NCBI RefSeq assembly: GCF_009760925.1
Contig: NZ_VRLV01000001.1
Span: 310,001 to 374,000 of the forward strand
Origin: Nonomuraea typhae
GTDB lineage: Bacteria; Actinomycetota; Actinomycetes; Streptosporangiales; Streptosporangiaceae
DNA length: 64,000 nucleotides
Direction of reading: 5' to 3'
Shown: in pieces, positions 50,590 through 58,778 of the stretch
Layout of the letters: each line of letters begins with the position of its first letter
How positions within the stretch are numbered: position 1 is the stretch's first letter
Notes under the pieces: model-generated
What the model was told of the DNA's origin: nothing
Seen by the model: only the letters and a program-made list of their open reading frames with translations
Databases searched by the model: none
Made by a program: the position numbers and the translations under genes

Positions 50590-52032
50590 TCAGCGCCAGG
50601 ATTCGATGACCTCCCGCGGGGTCCACAGAAGATCCACAGCCCGCGGGCCGAGGCCGGGCGCCAGCCCGTTGAGCGCCGCGGCGACCAGGCCGGTGGAGGC
50701 GGGGTCGTAGCCGGGCACCTGGGCCGCCGAGCGACTCAGGGCGGCGAGGTCGTGGGCGTCGAAGGGGGAGTTCAGCCACTTGATCGATCCGATGAAGCGC
50801 ACCTGCCCCGCGATCGGGGCGCGGTCGGCGCCGACCAGGTCGACCTCGGGGTCGAAACGGCGGTTCCACCAGCCGCCCACCGCCTCGACCTCCGGCCACG
50901 GGAGCCGCGGGGACAGCTCCAGCGACTGCCGCACCAGCGGCTCGACCGCGCGTCCCCGCCACGCCGGCCAGCGGCGCTCGATGAGCCGGAAGCCCGCCTC
51001 CGGCCGCCCGCGCCGCGCCTGCTCCTGAACGGCGCGGAGCACGCCCAGGTAGAGCCGGAGGCTGCTGTCGGCGACCCGGTACAGCCCCGGCTTGCCCGGC
51101 CGGGTCGAGACGGGCTCGTCCAGGGCCAGGACCCGCTTCTCCTCCGTGAGCCGGCGCAGCAGCGGGGAGAGCGTGCCGGACGGCAGCGAGGCGCCCCGGT
51201 TGCCCGCGGTGGCCGCGATGTTGGCGTGGGTACGGTCGCCCGCGCCGACCGCCTCCAGGACCCGGCGCGAGACGTCGGGATTCGGGAACTCGGCCATCAG
51301 GGCCGCCTCGGGGACGCCGAACACCGCCGCGCCCGGGTCGCCGGCCTCCCGGCGCAGGAACTCCAGGGGTGACAGGCCCCGTGGCCACGTCCGGACGATG
51401 CCGGGCAGCCCCCCGGTCACCAGGTGGGCGTCGACGGCGGCGGCGTCGTCCAGGCCGAGGCCGCCGGCGACGTCGGCGGGGTTGAGCGGGCCGAGCACCA
51501 GGTTGTCCGCGCGGCCGTAGAAGGGGCGGTCGTAGGCGGTCAGGCGCTCCATCATGTGCAGGTCGCTGCCCAGGAGCAGCAGCAGGACGGGGCGCGGCGC
51601 CAGGAGGCGATCCCAGGCGGTCTGCAGGGCGCCCTCGAACAGGCCGTCCTGCTCCGACAGCCAGGGCACCTCGTCCAGGACGAGCACGCACGGCCGCGCG
51701 GGCAGCACGGCCGCCAGCGCGCGGAACGTGTCCGGCCAGTTCCCTCCCGACCCGGCCGGGACCAGGTCCGGCTGCGCGGGCAGTTCCGACTCCCGCAGGT
51801 CGGACAGGAACGACGCCACGGCGTCGACCGGTGAGGCGCCCTTGGTCGCCGTCGCGAAGAGGTAGGGGACCCCGGCGCGATCGCAGAACTCCTGGACGAG
51901 CCGGGACTTGCCGACCTGCCGCCGCCCGCGCAGGGCGAGGGCGACTCCCGCGCCCGTCTCCCTGACCCGGGCCAGGCGCTTGTCCAGCAGCGCCAGCTCG
52001 GCTCTCCTGCCGATGAACATGGGAGTCTCCAT
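50590..52032 (-). CDS. AAA ATPase with DUF234-type C-terminal domain
   Basis: A 480-residue ATPase of the archaeal-type (ATP-binding/DUF234) family. It starts M-F-I-G-R-R-x-E-L-x-x-L-D, has Walker A R-G-R-R-Q-V-G-K-S-R near residue 35, and Walker B L-V-L-D-E-V-P-W near 117. A winged helix (about 265-320) and a C-terminal domain with F-D-P-E-V-D-L-V-G-A-D and F-I-G-S-I-K-W, like the D/E-x-K core of restriction-type nuclease folds, follow. Its role is unknown; such genes are often found in accessory regions. Start may be ATG 52032 or ATG 52020, the latter with GGAG. A long inverted repeat covers the start. Confidence 0.85.
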   Translation of the reverse strand: METPMFIGRRAELALLDKRLARVRETGAGVALALRGRRQVGKSRLVQEFCDRAGVPYLFATATKGASPVDAVASFLSDLRESELPAQPDLVPAGSGGNWPDTFRALAAVLPARPCVLVLDEVPWLSEQDGLFEGALQTAWDRLLAPRPVLLLLLGSDLHMMERLTAYDRPFYGRADNLVLGPLNPADVAGGLGLDDAAAVDAHLVTGGLPGIVRTWPRGLSPLEFLRREAGDPGAAVFGVPEAALMAEFPNPDVSRRVLEAVGAGDRTHANIAATAGNRGASLPSGTLSPLLRRLTEEKRVLALDEPVSTRPGKPGLYRVADSSLRLYLGVLRAVQEQARRGRPEAGFRLIERRWPAWRGRAVEPLVRQSLELSPRLPWPEVEAVGGWWNRRFDPEVDLVGADRAPIAGQVRFIGSIKWLNSPFDAHDLAALSRSAAQVPGYDPASTGLVAAALNGLAPGLGPRAVDLLWTPREVIESWR

Positions 52033-52058
52033 CTATGTAGCTGCCATCTACATAGATG
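52030..52058. promoter_or_regulatory. 11-bp inverted repeat over the start of the ATPase gene
   Basis: CATCTATGTAG (52030-52040) and CTACATAGATG (52048-52058) are perfectly complementary around a 7-base spacer, and the first arm contains the ATG at 52032. It could be an operator or a hairpin that hides the start of translation. Confidence 0.6.
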
Positions 52059-52082
52059 AACTCTACCCAGTGAGGACGATGG

Positions 52083-52088
52083 TAGGGT
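52083..52088 (+). promoter_or_regulatory. possible -10 box upstream of the leader ORF and GNAT gene
   Basis: TAGGGT at 52083-52088 would start a transcript near 52095 with a 42-base leader before the small ORF at 52137. Confidence 0.3.
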
Positions 52089-52136
52089 GTCGATGTTTCG
52101 TGCGGATCAAGGTGGAGATTTCGGGAGGTGAGGTTG

Positions 52137-52199
52137 ATGACCGCGCTCAAGGCCGTGCCCAGCGTCCGGACCATCCTCGCGCCCCGGGCGACGGCCTGA
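52137..52199 (+). CDS. possible 20-residue leader peptide upstream of GNAT gene
   Basis: GGGAGGTGAGGTTG directly precedes ATG 52137, a strong ribosome binding site. The frame is M-T-A-L-K-A-V-P-S-V-R-T-I-L-A-P-R-A-T-A, then TGA at 52197-52199. A GC-rich hairpin (52213-52232) follows, then the GNAT gene. The order small ORF, hairpin, gene resembles translational attenuators of resistance genes. No homologue is known to me and it may be chance. Confidence 0.3.
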   Translation: MTALKAVPSVRTILAPRATA

Positions 52200-52212
52200 C
52201 CTCGCCCATCCA

Positions 52213-52232
52213 CACCCGGCCACGGCCGGGTG
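52213..52232 (+). other. GC-rich hairpin between leader ORF and GNAT gene
   Basis: CACCCGGC (52213-52220), loop CACG, GCCGGGTG (52225-52232): an 8-bp perfect stem 13 bases after the small ORF stop and 27 bases before the GNAT start. Confidence 0.45.
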
Positions 52233-52258
52233 CGATCATCAACCACGAAACGGACATC

Positions 52259-52774
52259 ATGTCACCACACACTGAGTGGATCACGCGCGCCGAGACCCCG
52301 GCCGACGTCCCCGCCATCCGGAAGATCGTCCTGGCGGCGTTCGAGACCCCGGGCGAGGCCGACCTCGTCGACGCGCTCCGGGCCGACTCCTCCTGGATCC
52401 CGGAGCTGTCCATCGTCACCGTCGACGACGGCGACCGGCCCGTCGGGCACGCCCTGCTGACCCGCTGCCACATCGGGCAGACGCCGGCCCTGTGCCTGGC
52501 GCCGGTGGCCGTGCTGCCCGGGCACCAGCGCTCCGGCGCCGGAGGGGCGGCCATCCGGGCCGCGCTCGCGCAGGCCGCGGCCATGGGCGAGCGGTTCGTC
52601 GTCGTCCTCGGGCATCCCGGGTACTACCCGAGGTTCGGGTTCGGCCGCGCCTCCGCCCACGGGATCGGGGTGAGCTTCGAGGTGCCCGACGAGGCGCTCA
52701 TGGCGCTCTCCCTCGACCCGGCGCAGGCGCCGCCGGCCGGCGTCATCCGGTACGCGGCGCCGTTCGGGATCTGA
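52259..52774 (+). CDS. GNAT family N-acetyltransferase (YhbS-like)
   Basis: A 171-residue GNAT protein of the YhbS type: I-T-R-A-E-T-P-A-D-V-P-A-I near residue 7, L-A-P-V-A-V-L-P-G-H-Q-R-S-G-A-G-G-A-A-I (acetyl-CoA site) near 81, and L-G-H-P-G-Y-Y-P-R-F-G-F near 120, a strong group signature. Substrate unknown. There is no clear ribosome binding site before ATG 52259. Its 3' end overlaps the regulator on the other strand by 32 bases. Confidence 0.82.
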   Translation: MSPHTEWITRAETPADVPAIRKIVLAAFETPGEADLVDALRADSSWIPELSIVTVDDGDRPVGHALLTRCHIGQTPALCLAPVAVLPGHQRSGAGGAAIRAALAQAAAMGERFVVVLGHPGYYPRFGFGRASAHGIGVSFEVPDEALMALSLDPAQAPPAGVIRYAAPFGI

Positions 52775-53231
52775 GCGGGTACGCGGGCACGTCGGCCGGT
52801 AGGTAGACGACCAGGCGCTGGTCGTCGGCCCCGGCCAGGTCCAGCGTCTCGTAGGGGAGCACCAGCTCCCCGCCGTCCGGGTCGCGCCAGCGTTCGGTGC
52901 CGACCCGGGCGGGCAGCAGCGCGACCGTGGGACGCACCTCGCGCGAGAGCGGTGCGCTCATCGCGCAGATGCCGGAGGACGCCTTCAGCAGGCGGTGCAG
53001 GTGCACGCGCTCGTCCCCGCTGAGGGAGAGCGCGTCGGCCAGCGCGGTGCGGATCTCGGTGGACGGCCGCCGGTCGCGGCCCTGCTCCAGGCGGGTCAGA
53101 TAGTCCACGCTGACGCCCGCCGCGGCGGCCAGCTCCGCGCGGCGCAGCCCGGGGGTACGGCGGCGCGGCCACTCCGGGAACCCCGCGACGGCGGGCGGCG
53201 TCGCCTCACGCCTGGCCCGGAGAAAGGCCAT
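52743..53231 (-). pseudogene. MmyB-type XRE regulator with internal deletion
   Basis: A 162-codon open frame. The N-terminal XRE domain is intact (R-R-R-T-P-G-L-R-R-A-E-L-A-A-A-A-G-V-S-V-D-Y-L-T-R-L-E-Q-G is the family signature, split here as residues about 24-52). The ligand-binding part, normally about 170 residues, is cut to about 70: it goes from R-E-V-R-P-T-V-A-L-L straight to a C-terminal-like G-G-E-L-V-L-P-Y-E-T-L-D-L and Q-R-L-V-V-Y-L-P-A-D. The first residues of the family (before F-L-R-A-R-R-E) are also missing. It may still bind DNA but probably not its ligand. Its ATG overlaps that of the reductase on the other strand. Confidence 0.65.
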
Positions 53232-54177
53232 GGGCTTCTACGCGGGCGGCGCGCCCGAGGAGCACCGGGCCATGATCGACGCCTACGAGCGGGCGGGCGG
53301 CAACGTCATCGACACCGCCTCGGCCTACGGGGAGAGCGAGAGCGTGCTGGGCGAGCTGCTGGCCGGGCGGCGGGACCGGTTCGTGCTGGCCACGAAGTAC
53401 TCCCTGTCACGCGACCAGAGTGACGTCAACGCGGCGGGCAACCATCGCAAGAACCTCGTGCACTCGCTGGAGCGGAGCCTGCGCCGCCTGCGCACCGACT
53501 ACCTCGACCTGTACTGGGTGCACCTGTGGGACCGGCGCACCCCGCTGGAGGAGACGATGCGGGCGCTGGACGACGTGGTGCGCGCCGGGAAGGTGTTGTA
53601 CGTGGGCATCTCAGATGCTCCCGCGTGGGTGGTGAGCCGGGCCAACACGCTGGCGGAGTGGCGCGGGTGGACGCCGTTCGCCGGATTGCAGGTGCCGTAC
53701 AGCCTGCTGAAGCGGGACGTCGAGCGGGAACTGCTGCCGATGGCGGGCGCGCTCGGGGTGAGCGTGGCCGCGTGGGGGCCGCTGGCCGGCGGCGTGCTGT
53801 CGGGCAAGTTCAGCGGGGGAGGGCGGGCGGCGGGGGAGGGTACCCGGGTCGATCCGGGCACGCTGACCGCCCGTGATCACGCGGTGGCCGAGGCCGTGGT
53901 CAAGGTGGCCGCGGAGACGGGCGCGAGCCCGGCGCAGGTGGCGATCGCCTGGACGCGGGCCCGGCACCCGTTCGTGCATCCGATCGTCGGCGCCCGGGAC
54001 GCCGCGCAGCTGGCCGACAACCTGGGCGCGGCGGACGTGACGCTCACGGAGGAGGCGCTGCGGGCGCTGGAGGGAGCGGCGGCGTTCGAGCCGGGCTTCC
54101 CCGGCGACTTCCTGGCCGAGTGCGAGGCCGATCCGTGGGTGTTCGGCGAGGGCTACCGCTCCTTGGCCGCGTCGTAG
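53230..54177 (+). pseudogene. aldo-keto reductase lacking its N-terminal strand
   Basis: A 315-codon frame matching aldo-keto reductases from G-A-P-E-E-H-R-A-M-I-D-A-Y near residue 7 on. Catalytic residues are present: D-T-A-S-A-Y-G-E-S near 30 (Asp, Tyr), K-Y near 56, and H-L-W-D near 96. Relatives begin about 20-30 residues earlier with Y-R-x-L-G-R-x-G-L-x-V-S, which forms the barrel floor; nothing like this precedes the ATG here. The ATG (53230-53232) overlaps the start of the divergent regulator in the four bases CATG, so the normal intergenic region is gone. It may be inactive or partly active. Confidence 0.7.
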
Positions 54178-54545
54178 GCCAGGACCGCGCGCTTTCCGGC
54201 CAGCATGCGCCAGGCCTGCTCCAGCAGGGCCCCGATCTCCGCCCAGTCGGGCGCCACCTCGAACAGCTCCACCCCGACCCAGTGCCGCACGTACTTCGGC
54301 CGGAAGTAGCGGGCCGGGTCGGCCTCGAGCAGCGACTCCAGCTCGCCGGGCGGCGCCTTCACGCACAGCGCGAGCCGCCCGTCGCCGTGGTGGTCGACCA
54401 GCACCCAGGCCAGCCGCTTGCTGCCCAGCCGGATCGAGAGGTGGCCGAACGACTCCTCGACCACCACGCCCGGCAGCCCGGCGGCCAGCTCGGCGATGCG
54501 CTCGCCCACGCGCCCGACGTCGGCGTCATCCCAGCTCCGCGTCAT
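54153..54545 (-). CDS. MmcQ/YjbR family protein
   Basis: A 130-residue protein of the MmcQ/YjbR (CyaY-like fold) group: G-L-P-G-V-V-V-E-E-S-F-G-H near residue 23, V-L-V-D-H-H-G-D-G-R-L-A-L near 47, A-R-Y-F-R-P-K-Y-V near 77 and H-W-V-G-V. Function is unknown; members are sometimes called DNA-binding. TAAGGT lies seven bases before ATG 54545, a leaderless start; the GTG at 54569 is less likely. It overlaps the reductase on the other strand by 25 bases. Confidence 0.85.
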   Translation of the reverse strand: MTRSWDDADVGRVGERIAELAAGLPGVVVEESFGHLSIRLGSKRLAWVLVDHHGDGRLALCVKAPPGELESLLEADPARYFRPKYVRHWVGVELFEVAPDWAEIGALLEQAWRMLAGKRAVLAYDAAKER

Positions 54546-54558
54546 GCCGCCCACCTTA
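54546..54558 (-). promoter_or_regulatory. -10 box of leaderless promoter for the MmcQ/YjbR gene
   Basis: TAAGGT on the minus strand (54558-54553) lies seven bases before ATG 54545. Confidence 0.5.
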
Positions 54559-54576
54559 GGCCCCGGCACCGACAGC

Positions 54577-54990
54577 TCAGGGCCGATGGACGGCCCGGCG
54601 GGAGTCGTACCACGTCTCGCCGACCGGCTCGCCGGCCAGGTTCCAGCTCCACGACACCGTGGGGGTGATGCGCAGGTAGGTGCCGGGCCCGACCATGCCG
54701 GTGCGGTGGAAGGGCTGCTCGGCCACGCCGTACACGCGGATCCCGCGCGCCACGAACGGGTCCGGGGACGGCAGGTCGTCCACCACCAGCGCCACCTTGG
54801 TCCGTCCGGCGGCCACGTTGCGGAACTTGCGCGTGCTCACCACGCCGTCGCCGCCGCCCACCCAGAAGTGCGTCCCGTCGAACTCGTAGGCGACCGGCAT
54901 CACGTCGGGCTGCTCCTCCTCGCCCAGGGTGGCGAGCCTGGCCAGGGAATGGGCGTGCAGGTAGGCGAGCTCCTCGCCGGTGAACGTCAT
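54577..54990 (-). CDS. PPOX-class F420/flavin-dependent oxidoreductase
   Basis: A 137-residue split beta-barrel protein of the pyridoxamine 5'-phosphate oxidase-like group: L-A-R-L-A-T-L near residue 15, M-P-V-A-Y-E-F-D-G near 29, S-T-R-K-F-R-N-V-A-A-G near 49 and V-A-L-V-V-D-D-L near 63. This pattern matches the PPOX class F420-dependent enzymes of actinobacteria (quinone or biliverdin reductases). AAGGAG lies upstream of ATG 54990. It stands just upstream of the MmcQ/YjbR gene on the same strand. Confidence 0.85.
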   Translation of the reverse strand: MTFTGEELAYLHAHSLARLATLGEEEQPDVMPVAYEFDGTHFWVGGGDGVVSTRKFRNVAAGRTKVALVVDDLPSPDPFVARGIRVYGVAEQPFHRTGMVGPGTYLRITPTVSWSWNLAGEPVGETWYDSRRAVHRP

Positions 54991-55099
54991 CGTGGGCACT
55001 CCTTCGCGGACGCGGACCCTTTTCCTCTACACGAACGGCGGCTACGAGTCTCGACAAATCGCGTTGCGCGTGTCGCGGCCGGTTGGCCACGCTGTGGGG

Positions 55100-55660
55100 A
55101 TGAACATGCCCTATCGGCAGGTCCGTGCCGTCTACACGGAGGAGACCATCACCGTCTACCAGGCGTACGACCCGGCCATCGCCGTACCCGCGCTGGCCGC
55201 GCAGCGTTTCGTCCCGCCGTTCAAGCGCGAGCGGATGACCTGGATCAAACCCTCCTTTCTCTGGATGATGTACCGCTGCGGCTACGCCACCAAGCCCGGC
55301 CAGGCGCGCGTGCTGGCCATCGAGATCACCCGCGCGGGCTTCGCCTGGGCGCTGTCCCACGCCACGCTCAGCCACGAGGGCGGCGAGGAGGTACGGCGCA
55401 GCCCCGTCCGCGTGCAGTGGGACCCCGAGCGCGACGCGCACCACAACCCGCTGCCCTACCGCTCCATCCAGATCGGGCTGTCGGGCGAGGCGGTCCGCCG
55501 CTACGCCGACGAGTGGATCACCGCCATCCACGACGTCACCCCGCTGGCCGGCCGGGTGCACGCCGAGCTGCGCGCGGGGCGTGACGTCTCGCCGCTGCTG
55601 CCCGCCGAGCGCCCCTACCCGCTCGAGGCCGGCGTGGCCGCCGTCGTCGGCGCTTCCTAG
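55100..55660 (+). CDS. DUF4291 family protein
   Basis: A 186-residue protein of the DUF4291 family: R-A-V-Y-T-E-E-T-I-T-V-Y-Q-A-Y near residue 7, F-K-R-E-R-M-T-W-I-K-P-S-F-L-W-M-M-Y-R near 41, W-D-P-E-R near 113 and the R-S-I-Q-I-G-L-S-G segment near 128. The family has no known reaction. I start at ATG 55100; ATG 55106 with GGGG upstream is as good. It overlaps the aldo-keto reductase on the other strand by four bases. Confidence 0.82.
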   Translation: MNMPYRQVRAVYTEETITVYQAYDPAIAVPALAAQRFVPPFKRERMTWIKPSFLWMMYRCGYATKPGQARVLAIEITRAGFAWALSHATLSHEGGEEVRRSPVRVQWDPERDAHHNPLPYRSIQIGLSGEAVRRYADEWITAIHDVTPLAGRVHAELRAGRDVSPLLPAERPYPLEAGVAAVVGAS

Positions 55661-56550
55661 CCTTCCGGTACGGCGCCGCCCAGCGCCTGCCACAACCCCT
55701 CCGGCACGGGCCGGTGGAAGCCGGCCACGTTCGCCCGCACCTGCCCGGCGGTGTGGGCGCCGATCAGGATCGAGCGGACCGCCGGATGGCGCAGCGGGAA
55801 GCGCATGGCCGCGGTGGCCACCGGCACCCCGTAGTCGTCACAGGCCGCCAGGATCGGGCGCAGCTCCGCCGGCGGCTCGGGCGGCGGATCGGCCAGCAGG
55901 CCGCGGTGGAACAGGCCGGCGGCGATCACGGGGATGCCGCGCTCCAGGCACAGCGGCAGCAGTTCGGCGAAGGCCGGGCGGCGCAGGAGCGTGCACTGGC
56001 CGGCGGCCAGCAGCACGTCGGGGTCGGCCCGCCGGACGAAGTCCACGAGCATCGGCGACTGGTTCATGCCGACGCCGATCGCCTTCACCACCCCCTGCGA
56101 GCGCAGCTCGGCGAGCGCGGCGAAGCCCTCGTCGAGGGCCTGGGGCCAGTGGCGGTCCGGGTCGTGGATGAGCAGGATGTCCACGTGATCGGTGCCCAGG
56201 CGGGTCAGGGACTCCTCCAGGCTGCGCAGGACGCCGTCGCGGGAGAAGTCCCACTCGGCGTGGCGGTCGTCGGGGACGACGAAGCCGTCCGGGCGGCCGG
56301 GTCCCGGGCGGACCAGGCGGCCGGCCTTGGTGGACAGGACGTACTCCGCGCGCGCACGGCCGCGCAGGGCCGCGCCCAGGCGGCGTTCGGCCAGGCCCAG
56401 ACCGTAATAGGGGGCGGTGTCGAAGTAGCGGATGCCCTCGGCCCAGGCCGCCTCGACGACGGCGCCGGCCTGGTCGTCGGTGATGGCGCGCAGGTAGTTG
56501 CCGAGCGGGCCGCCGCCCAGGCCGAGCTCGGGCAGGCGGGGCGGGGTCAC
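55657..56550 (-). CDS. aldo-keto reductase (aldose/L-fucose dehydrogenase type)
   Basis: A 297-residue aldo-keto reductase. It starts L-P-E-L-G-L-G-G-G-P-L-G-N-Y, and has F-D-T-A-P-Y-Y-G-L-G near residue 43 (catalytic Asp and Tyr), S-T-K near 73 and L-I-H-D-P-D near 129. The G-G-x-x-G-N and D-x-A-P-Y-Y-G pattern matches D-threo-aldose 1-dehydrogenases, which oxidise L-fucose to the lactone. It is the last gene of an operon with a fucosidase and sugar importer, so an L-fucose substrate is a good inference. GTG 56550 overlaps the cupin stop. Confidence 0.85.
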   Translation of the reverse strand: MTPPRLPELGLGGGPLGNYLRAITDDQAGAVVEAAWAEGIRYFDTAPYYGLGLAERRLGAALRGRARAEYVLSTKAGRLVRPGPGRPDGFVVPDDRHAEWDFSRDGVLRSLEESLTRLGTDHVDILLIHDPDRHWPQALDEGFAALAELRSQGVVKAIGVGMNQSPMLVDFVRRADPDVLLAAGQCTLLRRPAFAELLPLCLERGIPVIAAGLFHRGLLADPPPEPPAELRPILAACDDYGVPVATAAMRFPLRHPAVRSILIGAHTAGQVRANVAGFHRPVPEGLWQALGGAVPEG

Positions 56551-56846
56551 GGGACGGGTTCCAGGTGGAGCCACGTGGTGACGACCCCGGTGACCGCCTC
56601 CAGGTGATGATCCTCGCCGGGCTCGACGATGAGCACGTCGCCGGCGGCGAAGTCCTCCGCCCGGCCGTCGAGGTGGATGCGGCCGGCGCCCGACAGGATG
56701 AGGAAGATCTCCGGGTCCGGATGGGTGTGGCGGCCCCGGGCGTGGCTGACCTCGCCCGGGGCGAGGGAGGAGACGCCGCCGGACTCCACCCGGTAGCCGG
56801 GTAACGTGACGCCGCCGCCGTACTCCGCGAGGGTGCTTCTGCGCAT
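56547..56846 (-). CDS. small cupin protein
   Basis: A 99-residue single-domain cupin. Motif 1 is H-x-H with Glu (R-H-T-H-P-D-P-E-I-F near residue 39) and motif 2 is P-G-E-D-H-H near 76, so the metal ligands are present. Such cupins act as sugar or lactone isomerases or sensors; none can be chosen here. AGGAGG precedes ATG 56846. It lies between two aldo-keto reductase genes in the fucoside operon and overlaps the last one. Confidence 0.85.
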   Translation of the reverse strand: MRRSTLAEYGGGVTLPGYRVESGGVSSLAPGEVSHARGRHTHPDPEIFLILSGAGRIHLDGRAEDFAAGDVLIVEPGEDHHLEAVTGVVTTWLHLEPVP

Positions 56847-56914
56847 GCCGATCGGCCTCCTGGAGAAGGGGGCGTGCGCGTCCCTGGCACCGGACGCGCA
56901 CGCCGTCTGTGGGG

Positions 56915-57883
56915 TCAGCCGGTGACGCCGCTCTCCTTGGCGGCCCGGTCGATGGCGGCCAGTTCCTCGCCGGTGAAGGCGAGGCGGCCGATCGCGGCGG
57001 CGTTGGCGGCGAGCTGCTCGGGGCTGGAGGCGCCGACGAGCACGGAGGTGACCCGGGGGTCGCGCAGGGCCCAGGCCAGCGCGAGCTGCGCCACCGACTG
57101 CCCTCTATCTGCCGAAATTTCAGACAATGCTCGGACGAAGGCCAGCACTTCCGGCGTCACCCGGTCAGCGGTCAGGAACCTCCCCTCCGCCGCCCGCGAG
57201 TCCGCCGGAATGCCCTCCAGGTACCGCTCGGTCAGCAGCCCCTGGGCCAGCGGCGAGTAGACCACGCACCCCACGCCCTCCCGCTCCAGCACCGCCAGCA
57301 GCTCGCCCTCGATCTCCCGCCGCAGCAGCGAGTACGCCGGCTGGTGCACCAGCAGGGGCGTCCCCAGCGACCGCAGCAGCCCGGCGATGGCCGCCGTCCG
57401 ATCGGGCGCGAAGTTCGACACGCCCGCGTAGAGCACGCGGCCGCTGCGGACCATGTGGTCCAGCGCGCCCGCCTGCTCCTCCAGCGGGGTCTCCCGGTCG
57501 TCGCGATGCAGGTAGTAGACGTCGACGTGGTCCAGCCCGAGGCGCTCCAGCGACCGGTCCAGCGTGGCCAGCAGGTGCTTGCGCGAGTTGCCCGCGCCGT
57601 AGGGGCCCTCCCACATGGGGTTGCCGCCCTTGGTGGTGACGACGATCTCGTCGCGCCTGCCGCGCAGATCCCGCCGGAAGATCGTGCCGAACGTGCGCTC
57701 GGCGGCGCCGAGCGGCGGGCCGTACCGGTCGGCGATGTCGAGGTGGGTGATGCCGAGGTCCAGGGCCCGGCGCACGATGGCGCGCTGGGACTCCAGCGTG
57801 CGGCCCTCGCCGAAGTTGTGCCAGAGGCCGAGGGAGATCGCGGGCAGCAGCAGCCCGCTGCGCCCGCACCGTCGATACTCCAC
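56915..57883 (-). CDS. aldo-keto reductase (YghZ / glyceraldehyde-3-phosphate reductase-like)
   Basis: A 322-residue full-length aldo-keto reductase: M-E-Y-R-R-C-G-R-S-G-L-L-L-P at the start, H-L-D-I-A-D-R-Y-G near 48, T-T-K-G-G near 82 and Y-Y-L-H-R near 122. The W-x-x-P-Y-G-x-G-N-S-R-K segment near 90 is typical of the YghZ/AKR14 group, which reduces aldehydes such as L-glyceraldehyde 3-phosphate or lactaldehyde. In this operon it may handle L-lactaldehyde from fucose; this is an inference. GTG 57883 has GGAAGG upstream and lies three bases behind the permease. Confidence 0.88.
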   Translation of the reverse strand: MEYRRCGRSGLLLPAISLGLWHNFGEGRTLESQRAIVRRALDLGITHLDIADRYGPPLGAAERTFGTIFRRDLRGRRDEIVVTTKGGNPMWEGPYGAGNSRKHLLATLDRSLERLGLDHVDVYYLHRDDRETPLEEQAGALDHMVRSGRVLYAGVSNFAPDRTAAIAGLLRSLGTPLLVHQPAYSLLRREIEGELLAVLEREGVGCVVYSPLAQGLLTERYLEGIPADSRAAEGRFLTADRVTPEVLAFVRALSEISADRGQSVAQLALAWALRDPRVTSVLVGASSPEQLAANAAAIGRLAFTGEELAAIDRAAKESGVTG

Positions 57884-57886
57884 GGG

Positions 57887-58768
57887 CTACCTTCCCGCTA
57901 TTCCGGTCAGCGTGACGCCCCGGATGAACGTCTTCTGGGCGATGAAGAAGATGACCACGATGGGCATCATGGCGATCAGCGCCACGGCCATCATCTGGTT
58001 GTACTGCGTGGCGAACTGGTCGGTGAACAGCCCGAGCCCCATGGGCAGGGTGAACTTCTCGGTGGTCCTGATGTAGATGACCGACTCGAGGTACTGGTTC
58101 CAGTTGCCGACGAAGGAGAACAGGCAGATCGCCGCCAGCGCCGGCTTCGACAGCGGCAGCATGATCTTCCACAGGATGCGCAGCTCGGAGGCGCCGTCGA
58201 TGCGGGCGGCGTCGATGAGCTCCTGGGGGATCGTGGTGAAGAACTGGCGCAGCAGGAAGATGTAGAGCGCCACGCCGAAGAACTCGGGCACGATCAGCGG
58301 CAGGTACGTGTCCACCCAGCCGATGTTGGAGAACAGGATGAACTTGGGCACCAGCGTGATCTCGCGCGGGATCATCATGGTGGCCAGCAGCGCCCCGAAC
58401 ATCAGGGCGGAGGCCCGCGCCCGCATCCGCGCGAAGGCGTAGGCGGGCAGGACGCAGGAGATGAGGTTGCCGACCATCGACAGCGCGGTGATCAGCACGG
58501 TGTTGAGCATGAAGCGGGTGTAGTCCAGCGAGCCCGCCCAGCCGCGGACGAAGTTCTCCCAGTGAAAGGAGTCGGGCAGCCATTGGGGCGGGAAGGCGAG
58601 GTTCTCCGCGTCCGACTTCAGCGAAGTGGTGATCATCCACAGGAACGGCAGCACGAACACGACGGTGCTGGCGATGAGCATGACGTAGGCGCCCGCCCGC
58701 TGCGCGCGCCTGATGCGCTCGGTCTGCGCCGGGGTGAGGATCCTCGGTTCCGCTCGTTTCAGCAGCAT
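57887..58768 (-). CDS. carbohydrate ABC transporter permease (MalG type)
   Basis: A 293-residue permease with six membrane segments. The EAA loop reads E-L-I-D-A-A-R-I-D-G-A-S-E-L-R-I-L-W-K-I (around 194-213). It is the second membrane subunit of a CUT1 sugar importer, paired with the permease encoded upstream (10 bases gap). The ATPase is not in this operon, as is usual for actinobacterial CUT1 systems that share MsiK. Confidence 0.92.
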   Translation of the reverse strand: MLLKRAEPRILTPAQTERIRRAQRAGAYVMLIASTVVFVLPFLWMITTSLKSDAENLAFPPQWLPDSFHWENFVRGWAGSLDYTRFMLNTVLITALSMVGNLISCVLPAYAFARMRARASALMFGALLATMMIPREITLVPKFILFSNIGWVDTYLPLIVPEFFGVALYIFLLRQFFTTIPQELIDAARIDGASELRILWKIMLPLSKPALAAICLFSFVGNWNQYLESVIYIRTTEKFTLPMGLGLFTDQFATQYNQMMAVALIAMMPIVVIFFIAQKTFIRGVTLTGIAGR

Positions 58769-58778
58769 GGGCGGGGCC

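Noticed and set aside
53150..53230. Longer start for the aldo-keto reductase upstream of 53230
   Set aside because: The in-frame codons upstream (reading S-R-L-A-R-R-K-A) have no likeness to the family N-terminus and code for the regulator on the other strand.
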